Assembly (NCBI RefSeq): GCF_905397375.1
Contig: NZ_CAJPVG010000002.1
Location: forward strand, 434,001-498,000
Origin: Ralstonia mannitolilytica
GTDB taxonomy: Bacteria; Pseudomonadota; Gammaproteobacteria; Burkholderiales; Burkholderiaceae
Length of the DNA: 64,000 nt
Reading direction: 5' to 3'
This document shows positions 1 through 7,765 of this stretch, one piece after another. How positions within the stretch are numbered: the first letter of the stretch is position 1; every line of letters begins with the position of its first letter. The translations under genes and the position numbers were made by a program. The notes under the pieces are model-generated. The model made no database searches and was not told the DNA's origin. It saw only the letters and a program-made list of their open reading frames with translations.

Positions 1-12
1 GCCGGGAGTGGA

Positions 13-1038
13 TTAAAGGCGAGCCGCAATGTCCTCGGCTGCCTCGCGGTAATACACCTCCCGCAGAATCCGCAGATCGGTATGCCCGCTGATCTTGGCC
101 AGCGTCATTACGTCCACCTTGCGTGACAGGCGGGTGAGCGCTTCGGCGCGGGTGTCGTGAAAGTGCAGGTCTTCGATCATCAGTTGATCGCGGGCCTTGC
201 GGAACAGGGTATCAAGCGATTTCGATGAGATCGTGAAGCAGTGCTGGCGGTCCGCCACAGGCCGCAATAGGCGCAGGGCGTGGCGTGACAGAGGGATTTC
301 GCGCGGCCGCTTCGTTATGTACTGCATTTTGTGTCGCACGGTGGCGACTCGCCGTTTCATATCTAGCGTATCGCGCCCCAGGCTCAGTATCTCTCCCGCC
401 CTCATAGCGGTGCGGAGGCCGATCAGGAATGCGAGCGCAACTTCCTGGCTCTTTGTTGCGGGGGCTTGCCCGGTTCTGTAGTGCAGCCGGCGGCAGATCA
501 ACTTGACCTCACGTGGAGTAACGCGGCGCGACCTTGGTGGGCCCTCGCTCGGCATGGTAAGGCCGGTGAACGGGTTGTGGTCAATCCAGTGCCACTCGTC
601 CCGCGCGGTCAAGAATGCATTGCGTAGCCAGTTGATGTCGCGAAGCACCGAGGAGGGGGCGTTGGGGCGGATTTTCCTGCCATCCGGCAGGTGACCCGAC
701 AGCCTGGCGTCGCGCCATGCGGCGATGTCTGGCGTCTTCACGTTGGCCAGCGTCTTTGCTGCGAGGGCGGGGAAGTCCCGTAAGAACGCTTGAATGCGTA
801 GTTGCTCGGCTCGAGCGCCTTGCTTCTTGGTCGACACGTCAGCAGAGTATCGGTTAAGCATCTCAGCCACGGTGCGGGTATGGGATTCCCCCTTGGTGAG
901 CCGGTCTCGCAGTTCCTGTTCACGCGTTGACGCCCATGCCTGTGCCTCGCGTTTCGTTCGAAAGGTTTTGGAGTCTCGCTCGCCGGCCACATAGATCTGT
1001 GCCCGCCAGCCGTTTGCACTCTGGGAGAAGGAGGCCAT
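13..1038 (-). CDS. Tyrosine recombinase / phage-type integrase
   Basis: The 341-aa protein is a complete tyrosine site-specific recombinase that would catalyse integration or excision of a mobile element. The N-terminal ~45 residues look like an arm-DNA-binding domain (pattern GWRAQIYVAGERDSKTFRT), followed by a helical core-binding domain (about 55-160) and a catalytic domain. The full catalytic set is visible: Arg213 (AMRAGEI), Lys243, His294 and Arg297 (HFHDTR), His319 (ISGHTD) and the Tyr329/Tyr330 pair. The ATG follows a GGAG-like ribosome site. It sits just downstream of tRNA-Leu on the same strand, suggesting that tRNA as target. No frameshift is seen, so the enzyme is probably active. 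Base composition looks somewhat lower in GC than in the neighbouring core genes (judged by eye). Confidence 0.92.
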   Translation of the reverse strand: MASFSQSANGWRAQIYVAGERDSKTFRTKREAQAWASTREQELRDRLTKGESHTRTVAEMLNRYSADVSTKKQGARAEQLRIQAFLRDFPALAAKTLANVKTPDIAAWRDARLSGHLPDGRKIRPNAPSSVLRDINWLRNAFLTARDEWHWIDHNPFTGLTMPSEGPPRSRRVTPREVKLICRRLHYRTGQAPATKSQEVALAFLIGLRTAMRAGEILSLGRDTLDMKRRVATVRHKMQYITKRPREIPLSRHALRLLRPVADRQHCFTISSKSLDTLFRKARDQLMIEDLHFHDTRAEALTRLSRKVDVMTLAKISGHTDLRILREVYYREAAEDIAARL

Positions 1039-1063
1039 CGTGGGGAGCCGCTTGCGTAATTTT

Positions 1064-1083
1064 TGCGTAGAACATTCTACGCA
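1064..1083. promoter_or_regulatory. Perfect 9-bp inverted repeat upstream of the integrase
   Basis: The arms TGCGTAGAA and TTCTACGCA are separated by two bases and lie 26 bp upstream of the integrase start. A further TTGCGTA copy at 1052-1058 repeats the arm motif. The position suits an operator for integrase control or a recombinase/excisionase arm site. This is inferred from symmetry alone. Confidence 0.45.
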
Positions 1084-1149
1084 ATGCGACGCGAGGCGGT
1101 AAACGATGGCTGTTCGGATATACAGTGCTTCGGCTGTAACCCTTTGATA

Positions 1150-1184
1150 TTACGCTGGTTTACAGAGGGCGGTAACCGGCGTAA
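1150..1184. repeat. Imperfect inverted repeat between integrase and tRNA-Leu
   Basis: TTACGCTGGTT at 1150-1160 pairs with AACCGGCGTAA at 1174-1184 (10 of 11 positions) around a 13-base spacer. It starts nine bases past the tRNA-Leu CCA end. It could be a recombinase binding site of the attachment region or a processing/termination hairpin of the tRNA transcript. There is no clear T-run. Confidence 0.35.
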
Positions 1185-1192
1185 TTTGTGGA

Positions 1193-1283
1193 TGGTGCCC
1201 GAGGCCGGGATCGAACCGGCACGCGCCGATTAGGGCGCAGCGGATTTTAAGTCCGCGGTGTCTACCAATTTCACCACTCGGGC
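1193..1283 (-). tRNA. tRNA-Leu (anticodon UAA)
   Basis: On the minus strand the gene reads GCCCGAGTGG at the 5' end and CCTCGGGCACCA at the 3' end, forming a 7-bp acceptor stem with encoded CCA. The T-loop GGTTCGATCC is canonical, the variable arm is long as expected of a class II tRNA, and the anticodon loop CTTAAAA gives UAA. The 3' end faces an integrase gene, so it is the probable integration target. Confidence 0.95.
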
Positions 1284-1336
1284 TTGGGCGGTGATCCGCC
1301 GGTGCAAGACGATACACGACGCCGCCGCCACAAATG

Positions 1337-1361
1337 AAAACGCCCCGCACGAAGCGAGGCG
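1337..1361 (-). terminator. Rho-independent terminator after tRNA-Asn
   Basis: On the minus strand CGCCTCGC-TTCG-TGCGGGGCG forms an 8-bp stem (one G-U pair) with a UUCG-type loop, followed by TTTT. It lies just past the 3' end of tRNA-Asn and before tRNA-Leu, so the two tRNAs are probably separate transcripts. Confidence 0.75.
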
Positions 1362-1370
1362 TTTGTATTT

Positions 1371-1446
1371 TGGCTCCCCGACCTGGGCTCGAACCAGGGA
1401 CCTACGGATTAACAGTCCGGCGCTCTACCGACTGAGCTATCGGGGA
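1371..1446 (-). tRNA. tRNA-Asn (anticodon GUU)
   Basis: The minus strand reads TCCCCGATAGCTCAG at the 5' end and CGGGGAGCCA at the 3' end. The acceptor stem pairs, the T-loop is GGTTCGAGCC, and the anticodon loop CTGTTAA gives GUU. CCA is encoded. The 76-nt length is normal for a class I tRNA. Confidence 0.96.
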
Positions 1447-1533
1447 ATCGCTGCATCAGCGAAGAAATGAATTCTAACTAGTTTCTGTTCTCGCCGTCAA
1501 CACCTTTTTTGCGGTGACGATGAAGGCGAGCGA

Positions 1534-1860
1534 TCAGCGTTCGAGGTACTGCTCCTTGTCCTTCACGTCCTTCCATTCGTCGGCGTCGGGCAGCGGGGCC
1601 TTGGTCTTGGTGATGGACGGCCAGCCGGCCTGCGCGAGCTGGGCATTGATGGCGATCCACTTCTGCTGATCGGCGGGCACATCTTCTTCGGCGTAGATGG
1701 CGTTGACCGGGCACTCGGCCACGCAGACGGCGCAGTCGATGCACTCGTCCGGATCGATGGTCAGGAAGTTCGGGCCTTCGCGGAAGCAGTCGACGGGGCA
1801 GACGTCCACGCAGTCGGTGTACTTGCAGCGGACACAGCTTTCGGTAACGACGTGAGTCAT
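1534..1860 (-). CDS. fdxA: Seven-iron ferredoxin FdxA (3Fe-4S/4Fe-4S)
   Basis: The 108-aa cytoplasmic electron carrier has the cysteine layout of Azotobacter-type FdI ferredoxins. Cys9, Cys17 and Cys50 would ligate a [3Fe-4S] cluster; Cys21, Cys40, Cys43 and Cys46 a [4Fe-4S] cluster; Cys12 and Cys25 match the usual free cysteines. The length equals the family norm and the C-terminal ~45 residues are the usual cluster-free extension. It is read alone, with 170 bp between it and recJ that should hold its promoter. A ferredoxin-NADP reductase-like protein encoded near 25.3-26.4 kb is a possible redox partner, but the link is only inferred. Confidence 0.95.
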   Translation of the reverse strand: MTHVVTESCVRCKYTDCVDVCPVDCFREGPNFLTIDPDECIDCAVCVAECPVNAIYAEEDVPADQQKWIAINAQLAQAGWPSITKTKAPLPDADEWKDVKDKEQYLER

Positions 1861-2030
1861 TTCGCTTGGAAGAAGAGGCTAGGAATTCGTGGGGTGCGCG
1901 GGCGTGGCTGCTGCCCAGCCGGCAAACACGCATTGTAACGCAGCCGCCGTGGCCGACGGCTGCGTCGTTGGCGCGCCGTCAGACAGTTTTGGCATGTGTT
2001 TATGCGCTGGCGCAAGGTTCGGCGCGGAGT

Positions 2031-3725
2031 CTATTGCGCGTGCTCGATCACCATCTGCACGCGGGTGATGCCGTTGAAGGTGTTGTTGTCGAGGCGGTAG
2101 GCCACATAGGCGGACGCGCCCAGCGGCTCGGCGTGGTTGAACCAGATGGCGTCGAATTGCTGTTTGCCGCGGCCGAGCTTGAGCTTGAGGTGCTTGTCTT
2201 TCAGCACGGCCTGCGACAGCACGTCGAACTCGCCGCAGAAGCTCGGCGCTGGAAAGCCCTGGCCCCAGACGTGGGTTTCGAGCAACTCAACGAATTGCGG
2301 CGTGAAGCATTCCGGGTCGGCCTCCCCATCGGTTTCCAGCACGCGCGAGAGCAGCGCCTCGGTCAGCCACTCCCGGCCGACGGCCTCGAAGGCGGCGACG
2401 AATGCATCGAAGCCGTCTTCGCGCAGCGTCAGCCCCGCCGCCATCGCGTGGCCGCCAAACTTCACGATCAGCCCAGGGCAGCGCTTGTGGACGGCGTCCA
2501 GCGCGTCGCGCAGGTGAAAGCCGGGAATCGAACGGCCGGAGCCCTTGATGACGCCGTCGTCGCCGGGCGCGAAGGTGAAGACGGGGCGGTGAAACTTGTC
2601 CTTGATGCGCGAGGCGACGATGCCGATCACGCCCTGGTGCCACGTCTCGTTGTAGACCGCGATGGTGTGGCGGCCGCCGCCGTCGATGGCGTGCATGGTG
2701 TCGAGGATGGCCAGCGCCTCCTGCTGCATGCCGGCTTCGATCTCGCGGCGCTCGCGGTTCATGCCGTCGAGTTCCGCGGCGATGGCCAGGGCGCGGTCGT
2801 AGTCGTCGGTGAGCAGGCATTCGATGCCGAGCGTCATGTCGGCCAGGCGCCCGGCGGCGTTGAGGCGCGGGCCGAGGCCGAAGCCCAGATCGAACGTGGA
2901 CGCACGGCGGGCCTCGCGGCCGGCCACGCGGAAGAGCGCGGCGATGCCGGGACACATCCGCCCCGCGCGCATGCGCTTGAGCCCTTGCGCCACGAGCCGG
3001 CGGTTGTTGGCGTCGAGCTTGACCACGTCGGCCACGGTGCCGAGCGCCACCAGGTCGAGCAGCGCATCGAGGCGAGGCTGGTCCTGCAGCGTGAAGACGC
3101 CCCGGTTGCGCAGCTCCGCCCGCAATGCCAGCAGCACGTAGAACATCACGCCGACGCCCGCCAGATTCTTGCTGGGAAAGCCGCAGCCCGGCTGGTTCGG
3201 ATTGACGATCACGCGCGCGTCGGGCAACTGTGCGCCCGGCATGTGGTGATCGGTGATGACGACGTCGATCCCGAGCGCATTGGCCGCAGCCACGCCGGCC
3301 ACGTCGGCGATGCCGTTGTCGACGGTAACGAGCACGTCGGGCTTTTCGCGCGCCGCCAGCGCCACGATCTCCGGCGACAAGCCGTAGCCGTATTCGAAGC
3401 GGTTCGGCACGATGTAGCTCACCTGCGCGCCGAGCATGCGCAAGCCGCGCACGCCGACGGCGCAGGCTGTGGCGCCGTCGCAGTCGTAGTCGGCAATGAT
3501 GAGCAGGCGCTTGCTGGCGGCGATGGCGTCGGCCAGATAGCGGGCCGCGTCGTCGATCCCCTTGAGTTGCGACGGCGGCAGCAGGTCGGACAGCTCGGTC
3601 GACAGTTCATCGGGCCGGGCGACGCCACGGGCGGCCAGGATGCGCGCGAGAACGGGGTGGATGCCGTGGCCGGCCAGCGTGGTGGCGGCTTCGGCGGAGT
3701 GCGAACGGACAGCGATGCGGGTCAT
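2031..3725 (-). CDS. recJ: Single-stranded-DNA-specific 5'-3' exonuclease RecJ
   Basis: RecJ degrades single-stranded DNA from the 5' end in recombinational repair, mismatch repair and base-excision repair. The 564-aa protein carries the DHH phosphoesterase motifs: DYDCD at 79-83, DNG at 136-138 and TDHH at 158-161. The DHHA1 region contains GGHAMAAGL, and a C-terminal OB-like domain follows. Length is typical (about 560-580). It begins 12 bp after the stop of the upstream RpfE-like gene, so the two are probably co-transcribed. The ATG start agrees with the usual N-terminus. Confidence 0.97.
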   Translation of the reverse strand: MTRIAVRSHSAEAATTLAGHGIHPVLARILAARGVARPDELSTELSDLLPPSQLKGIDDAARYLADAIAASKRLLIIADYDCDGATACAVGVRGLRMLGAQVSYIVPNRFEYGYGLSPEIVALAAREKPDVLVTVDNGIADVAGVAAANALGIDVVITDHHMPGAQLPDARVIVNPNQPGCGFPSKNLAGVGVMFYVLLALRAELRNRGVFTLQDQPRLDALLDLVALGTVADVVKLDANNRRLVAQGLKRMRAGRMCPGIAALFRVAGREARRASTFDLGFGLGPRLNAAGRLADMTLGIECLLTDDYDRALAIAAELDGMNRERREIEAGMQQEALAILDTMHAIDGGGRHTIAVYNETWHQGVIGIVASRIKDKFHRPVFTFAPGDDGVIKGSGRSIPGFHLRDALDAVHKRCPGLIVKFGGHAMAAGLTLREDGFDAFVAAFEAVGREWLTEALLSRVLETDGEADPECFTPQFVELLETHVWGQGFPAPSFCGEFDVLSQAVLKDKHLKLKLGRGKQQFDAIWFNHAEPLGASAYVAYRLDNNTFNGITRVQMVIEHAQ

Positions 3726-3737
3726 GCGGGATCAGGC

Positions 3738-4805
3738 TCAGGCAGCCATCGAGAGAAGGGACAGCGCATCGCGCAGCGTGCGGGCGCGGCTGAAACGGCG
3801 CAGCCAGCCGGTCAGGTCCTTGCGGGTGGCGCGGTAGCGGGCATAGTGCGAATCGCCGGTCAGCACGAGCGAAACCGCATCGATGCGGCCATCGGCCAAC
3901 GCATCGGCGGCGGGGGTGAACCAGTCGCGGTCGAACGCGCGCAGGGTCTCGATCCAGTCGTACCAGTCCGCTGACAGGTAGGGGCGCGTGGCTGCATCGA
4001 GTAAGGCGGCGGCGCTGGTGTCGTCGAAGGGCACGGCGGCGAGTGTCGCGGCGCACAGTTCCGTGGCGTTTGCGGCGTGGCACAGGCCGGCGAAGAAGGC
4101 GTCGTTGCCGATCATGCGTTCGGCAATCGGGCGCGTATCGACCAGCGCGCCCTGGCCGAACAGCCACACCGAGTTCACGGGCAGCAGCCCCCGCGCCTCG
4201 CGCGCCTGATTGACGGGATGGTCATGCCACGTCATCTGGATCTCGTTCTGGAACTTGCGCCAGGCGCGTTCCTGCTCGCCCTTGTGCATCCAGATGTCGA
4301 TGTTGTGGCCGGTGGCGCGCTGCGGGGCGGCGGCGACCAGGTCGCCGAACGGCGCGTCGGCGACGTACCAGCGGGCCGCGTGCGTCGCGTCGAGCGTGAC
4401 GCCCATTTCGGCGACGAGGGGCGCGATGGCCGCGCGCAGGGCGTCGGCGTCGGCGGCTTCGAGCTGGAGCTGGGCGGGGTCGAGCATCACCAGGTGGTCC
4501 CGCGCGGCATGGATGTGCACCGGCTGCAGGCAGGCCCAGGTGCGGGTGTCGGCGGTGCCGCCGTCGGCCAGCCGCATGTACGGCGCCGAGGGAAGCGGCG
4601 CAACGGGCAGCTCCGCATGTGCGGCCAACCAGCGCTCGTGCGGCAGCGTGGGCAGGTAGGCGTCGTCGTGGCGCTCGCGTTCGGCCTCGCGCGCACGCGC
4701 GAGCAACCTTTCCAGGCCCGGCAAGGTCAATTGACGGTACGCGTCGTCTGCCACCTCGGCGGCCGGAGCGCAAAACGGGACAATCAGGGTGAGTTCAGGA
4801 ATCAT
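3738..4805 (-). CDS. RpfE-like conserved protein (phosphoglycerate-mutase-like family)
   Basis: The 355-aa cytoplasmic protein belongs to a proteobacterial family that often precedes recJ. It is annotated elsewhere as RpfE-type regulatory protein or cofactor-independent phosphoglycerate mutase-like. Diagnostic stretches are WMHKGEQERAWRKFQNE, TWHDHPVN, LPVNSVWLFGQGALVD and a C-terminal LTGDSHYARYR segment. No phosphoglycerate mutase active site is evident to me, so the enzymatic name should not be trusted. The ATG at 4805 was chosen over longer in-frame options because MIPELTLIVPF is the natural N-terminus. It is divergent from lolC across 83 bp and feeds into recJ. Confidence 0.8.
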   Translation of the reverse strand: MIPELTLIVPFCAPAAEVADDAYRQLTLPGLERLLARAREAERERHDDAYLPTLPHERWLAAHAELPVAPLPSAPYMRLADGGTADTRTWACLQPVHIHAARDHLVMLDPAQLQLEAADADALRAAIAPLVAEMGVTLDATHAARWYVADAPFGDLVAAAPQRATGHNIDIWMHKGEQERAWRKFQNEIQMTWHDHPVNQAREARGLLPVNSVWLFGQGALVDTRPIAERMIGNDAFFAGLCHAANATELCAATLAAVPFDDTSAAALLDAATRPYLSADWYDWIETLRAFDRDWFTPAADALADGRIDAVSLVLTGDSHYARYRATRKDLTGWLRRFSRARTLRDALSLLSMAA

Positions 4806-4888
4806 GGCTCCGAGATTGTAAACTTCCGGCTCGTTGGCCAGCGAGCCGGCAGGATCACATCGAATCGCACACCCACGGGGAACCCCCT

Positions 4889-6139
4889 TTGAAATTTCCA
4901 TATGAATGGCAGATCGGCTGGCGCTACACGCGTGCAAGCAAGCGCGCCAGCCGCAACAGCTTCATTTCCTTCATCTCGCTCATCTCGATGCTGGGCATTG
5001 CCTTGGGCGTGGCGGCGCTGATCATCGTGCTGTCGGTCATGAACGGCTTCCAGAAGGAAGTGCGCGACCGCATGCTCTCGGTGCTGTCGCACATCGAGGT
5101 GATGGCGCCCGGCAGCCTGCCTGACTGGCAGCGCACCGCCAATGAGGCCATGCAGAACAAGGAAGTCACCGGCGCGGCGCCGTATGTGGGCGCGCAGGCC
5201 ATGATCACGCGCGACGAAGCCGTGCGCGGCGTGCTGCTGCGCGGCGTGTCGCCGGCCGACGAACCGAAGGTGTCCGACATCGCCAAGGATTTCAAATCGG
5301 GCAGCATCGACGATCTGAAACCCGGCGAATTCGGTATCGCCCTGGGCAGCCAGCTGGCGCGCGGCCTGGGCGTCCAGCAGGGCGACAAGGTGACGCTGGT
5401 GGCGCCGCAGGGCACGATCACGCCGGCTGGCGTGCTGCCGCGCCTGAAGCAGTTCACCGTGGTGGGCGTCTTTGAATCGGGCCACTATGAATTCGACAGC
5501 TCGCTGGCGCTGGTCAATATGGAAGACGCCGAGCGCCTGTTCCGTCTCGACGGCCCGACCGGCGTGCGCCTGAAGCTGGTCGACATGGACCGCGCGCCGC
5601 AGGTGGCCGAGGCGCTGTCGCGCACACTGTCGGGCGAGCTCTACATCCGCGACTGGTCGCGCCAGAACAAGAACTGGTTTGCCGCCGTGAAGACCGAGAA
5701 GAAGATGATGTTCATCATCCTGACGCTCATCATTGCCGTGGCGGCGTTCAACCTGGTTTCCACGCTCGTGATGACGGTGACGGACAAGCAGGCCGACATC
5801 GCCATCCTGCGGACCATGGGCGCGCAGCCGGGCTCGATCATGAAAATCTTCATCGTGCAGGGCGTGGCGATCGGGTTCATCGGCACGCTGCTGGGCGTGG
5901 GCTTCGGCACGCTCATCGCCTACAACATCGACGTGATCGTGCCGTTCATCGAGCGGCTGTTCCAGGTGCAATTCCTTCCGCGCGACATCTACTTCATCAG
6001 TGAACTGCCTTCGGACCCGCGCGTGAACGACATTGCGACCATCGGCATCATTTCCTTCATCCTGGCGTCGGTGGCGACGCTGTATCCGAGCTGGCATGCC
6101 TCGCGCGTGAATCCGGCGGAGGCGCTGCGTTATGAGTGA
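4889..6139 (+). CDS. lolC: Lipoprotein-releasing ABC transporter permease LolC
   Basis: This inner-membrane subunit of the LolCDE complex releases outer-membrane lipoproteins to the chaperone LolA. The 416-aa protein has one N-terminal transmembrane segment (about residues 24-50), a periplasmic domain of ~200 residues and three C-terminal membrane segments (about 270-405) with the FtsX/MacB permease signature. The start appears to be TTG, since MKFPYEWQIGWRYTRA is the standard LolC/E N-terminus and no ATG matches it. It overlaps lolD by 8 bp. One permease gene with one lolD suggests either a LolF-type homodimer or a separate lolE elsewhere. Confidence 0.94.
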   Translation: MKFPYEWQIGWRYTRASKRASRNSFISFISLISMLGIALGVAALIIVLSVMNGFQKEVRDRMLSVLSHIEVMAPGSLPDWQRTANEAMQNKEVTGAAPYVGAQAMITRDEAVRGVLLRGVSPADEPKVSDIAKDFKSGSIDDLKPGEFGIALGSQLARGLGVQQGDKVTLVAPQGTITPAGVLPRLKQFTVVGVFESGHYEFDSSLALVNMEDAERLFRLDGPTGVRLKLVDMDRAPQVAEALSRTLSGELYIRDWSRQNKNWFAAVKTEKKMMFIILTLIIAVAAFNLVSTLVMTVTDKQADIAILRTMGAQPGSIMKIFIVQGVAIGFIGTLLGVGFGTLIAYNIDVIVPFIERLFQVQFLPRDIYFISELPSDPRVNDIATIGIISFILASVATLYPSWHASRVNPAEALRYE

Positions 6140-6860
6140 GGCCGTCATGACTTCCATGGAAGCGCCGGCCGCCGCGCCGCAGGGCGTGGTGCTGCAGGCC
6201 GAGGGGCTGGCCAAATCGTTCCGCCAGGGCGGGTTGAACGTCGACGTCCTGAAGGGCGTGGACCTGCGCATCGGGGTTGGCGAGAAGGTCGCCATCGTGG
6301 GCGCGTCGGGCTCCGGCAAGAGCACGCTGCTGCATGTGCTCGGCGGGCTCGACGAGCCGACGTCCGGCCGCGTGTCGCTGCTCGGCAAGCCGTTTACCGC
6401 CATGAAGGAGCGCGAGCGCAACACGCTGCGCAACCAGGCGCTCGGTTTCGTCTACCAGTTTCACCACCTGCTGCCCGAATTCACCGCGCTGGACAACGTG
6501 GCGATGCCGCTGCGCATTCGCGGCGTGGAAGAGGCGCAGGCGCGCCATACCGCACAGGCGATGCTCGAGCGCGTAGGCCTGGGGCCCCGCACCGCGCATC
6601 GCCCGGGCGAGCTGTCCGGCGGTGAGCGGCAGCGTGTGGCGATCGCCCGCGCGCTGGTGGGCTCGCCGGCCTGCGTGCTCGCCGACGAGCCCACCGGCAA
6701 CCTCGACGACCACACCGCCGGAGAAGTCTTCGAGCTGATGCTGGAACTCACGCGCACGCTCGGCACCAGCTTTGTCATCGTCACGCACGATATCGAGCTG
6801 GCGGGCCGCTGCAACCGCATCTTCCGGCTGCGCGAGGGCCATCTGCACCAGGAGCGCTGA
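6132..6860 (+). CDS. lolD: Lipoprotein-releasing ABC transporter ATPase LolD
   Basis: LolD is the cytoplasmic ATPase that powers lipoprotein extraction by LolC/E. The 242-aa protein shows Walker A GASGSGKST at 57-65, the Q-loop in FVYQFHHLLPEF, the ABC signature LSGGERQR at 161-168, Walker B VLADEP at 182-187 and the switch histidine in VTHD near 219. FHHLLPEFTALDN is characteristic of LolD. Its ATG lies inside the lolC 3' end, indicating translational coupling. A 10-bp GC-rich hairpin follows the stop. Confidence 0.96.
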   Translation: MSEAVMTSMEAPAAAPQGVVLQAEGLAKSFRQGGLNVDVLKGVDLRIGVGEKVAIVGASGSGKSTLLHVLGGLDEPTSGRVSLLGKPFTAMKERERNTLRNQALGFVYQFHHLLPEFTALDNVAMPLRIRGVEEAQARHTAQAMLERVGLGPRTAHRPGELSGGERQRVAIARALVGSPACVLADEPTGNLDDHTAGEVFELMLELTRTLGTSFVIVTHDIELAGRCNRIFRLREGHLHQER

Positions 6861-6876
6861 GCGCGCGGCATTATCG

Positions 6877-6907
6877 GAAACGGCGGATTCCAGCGCACCG
6901 CCGTTTC
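6877..6907 (+). terminator. Hairpin after lolD
   Basis: GAAACGGCGG at 6877-6886 and CCGCCGTTTC at 6898-6907 form a perfect 10-bp stem with an 11-base loop in the lolD-tatD gap. No T-run follows, so termination would be inefficient or the hairpin may stabilise the lolCD mRNA end. Confidence 0.4.
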
Positions 6908-6944
6908 GGGTACGTTGCGTGCTTTTGCCAACGCAGAACCGACC

Positions 6945-7757
6945 ATGTGGATCGACACCCATTGCCATCTGGATGCCCGAGACTTCGACGCCGATCGTGA
7001 CGGCGTCGTTGCGCAGGCACGTGCGGCGGGGGTTGGCCACATCGTCGTGCCGGCCGTGGCGCGCTGGAATTTCGACACCGTGCGCGCACTGGCACACCGT
7101 CACGGCGGCTGCAGCTATGCGCTCGGCATCCATCCCATCCACGCCGCGCAGGCCAGCGATGACGACCTCGTCGAACTGCGCCGTCAGGTGGCGGCGTCCA
7201 TGGGCGACCCACGCTTTGTCGCCATTGGCGAGATCGGGCTCGATTTCTTCATTCCGGACCCCGATGTCGAACGGCAGAACGCCGTCTTCCGCGCACAACT
7301 GCGCATCGCGCGCGAGTTCGATCTGCCGGTGCTGATGCACGTGCGCAAATCGCAGGATCAGGTCGGCAGCGCGGCAATCAAGGCCGGCGTGCGCGGCATT
7401 GCGCATGCCTTCAACGGGAGCCCCGAGCAAGCGCGGCGTTTCGTCGATGCGGGCTTCAAACTCGGCTTTGGCGGCGTTTTCACCTTCTCGCGTGCGAACC
7501 GTGTACGCCGGCTGGCGGACGAAATGCCGATCGAATCGATCGTGCTCGAAACCGATGCGCCGGACCTGGCCCCGTCCTGGCTGTCTGACGACCAGTTCGG
7601 CGAGCAGGGCGGCGTGCGTAACGTGCCCGCGCAAGTCGCGCGCATTGCCGAGGCGATGGCGCAGCTGCGCGGCATCGCCATCGACGTGCTCGCCGAGCAG
7701 GCGCGGCGCAACAGCATCGAGGCCATTCCCCGCCTGGCGACACTGCTGCAAGCCTGA
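6945..7757 (+). CDS. TatD-family metal-dependent deoxyribonuclease
   Basis: This 270-aa TIM-barrel hydrolase belongs to the TatD/YcfH DNase family, which degrades DNA with metal ions. Metal ligands are recognisable: His6 and His8 in DTHCHLDA, Glu in AIGEIGLDF, His in LMHVRKS, His in IAHAFNGS and Asp in ETDAPDL. The ATG at 6945 gives the canonical MWIDTHCHLD start and is preferred to the upstream TTG. Only 8 bp separate it from comEC, so they are likely co-transcribed. The family has several paralogues per genome, so no specific symbol is assigned. Confidence 0.93.
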   Translation: MWIDTHCHLDARDFDADRDGVVAQARAAGVGHIVVPAVARWNFDTVRALAHRHGGCSYALGIHPIHAAQASDDDLVELRRQVAASMGDPRFVAIGEIGLDFFIPDPDVERQNAVFRAQLRIAREFDLPVLMHVRKSQDQVGSAAIKAGVRGIAHAFNGSPEQARRFVDAGFKLGFGGVFTFSRANRVRRLADEMPIESIVLETDAPDLAPSWLSDDQFGEQGGVRNVPAQVARIAEAMAQLRGIAIDVLAEQARRNSIEAIPRLATLLQA

Positions 7758-7765
7758 CGCGCGCG

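Larger units (their letters stand above)
1..1215 (-). mobile_element. Integrase-proximal end of an island or prophage at tRNA-Leu
   Basis: An intact tyrosine integrase gene lies about 155 bp beyond the 3' end of tRNA-Leu(UAA), the classic layout of an integrative element inserted at a tRNA 3' end. To the right of the tRNAs everything is core genome, so the element body should extend left, outside the window. The attachment core probably lies in the tRNA 3' half, near 1193-1220, but the second att copy is not visible here. The 1039-1192 stretch holds two inverted repeats. The extent and type of the element cannot be judged from this window. Confidence 0.55.

Noticed and set aside
1866..3974. 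702-codon plus-strand frame opposite recJ
   Set aside because: Shadow of recJ in GC-rich DNA: it is antisense to clear DHH motifs and its translation is low-complexity Val/Ala/His/Gln without domains.
4802..6433. 543-codon minus-strand frame opposite lolC
   Set aside because: Antisense to lolC and lolD. The His/Arg/Asp-rich translation is typical of reversed coding sequence.
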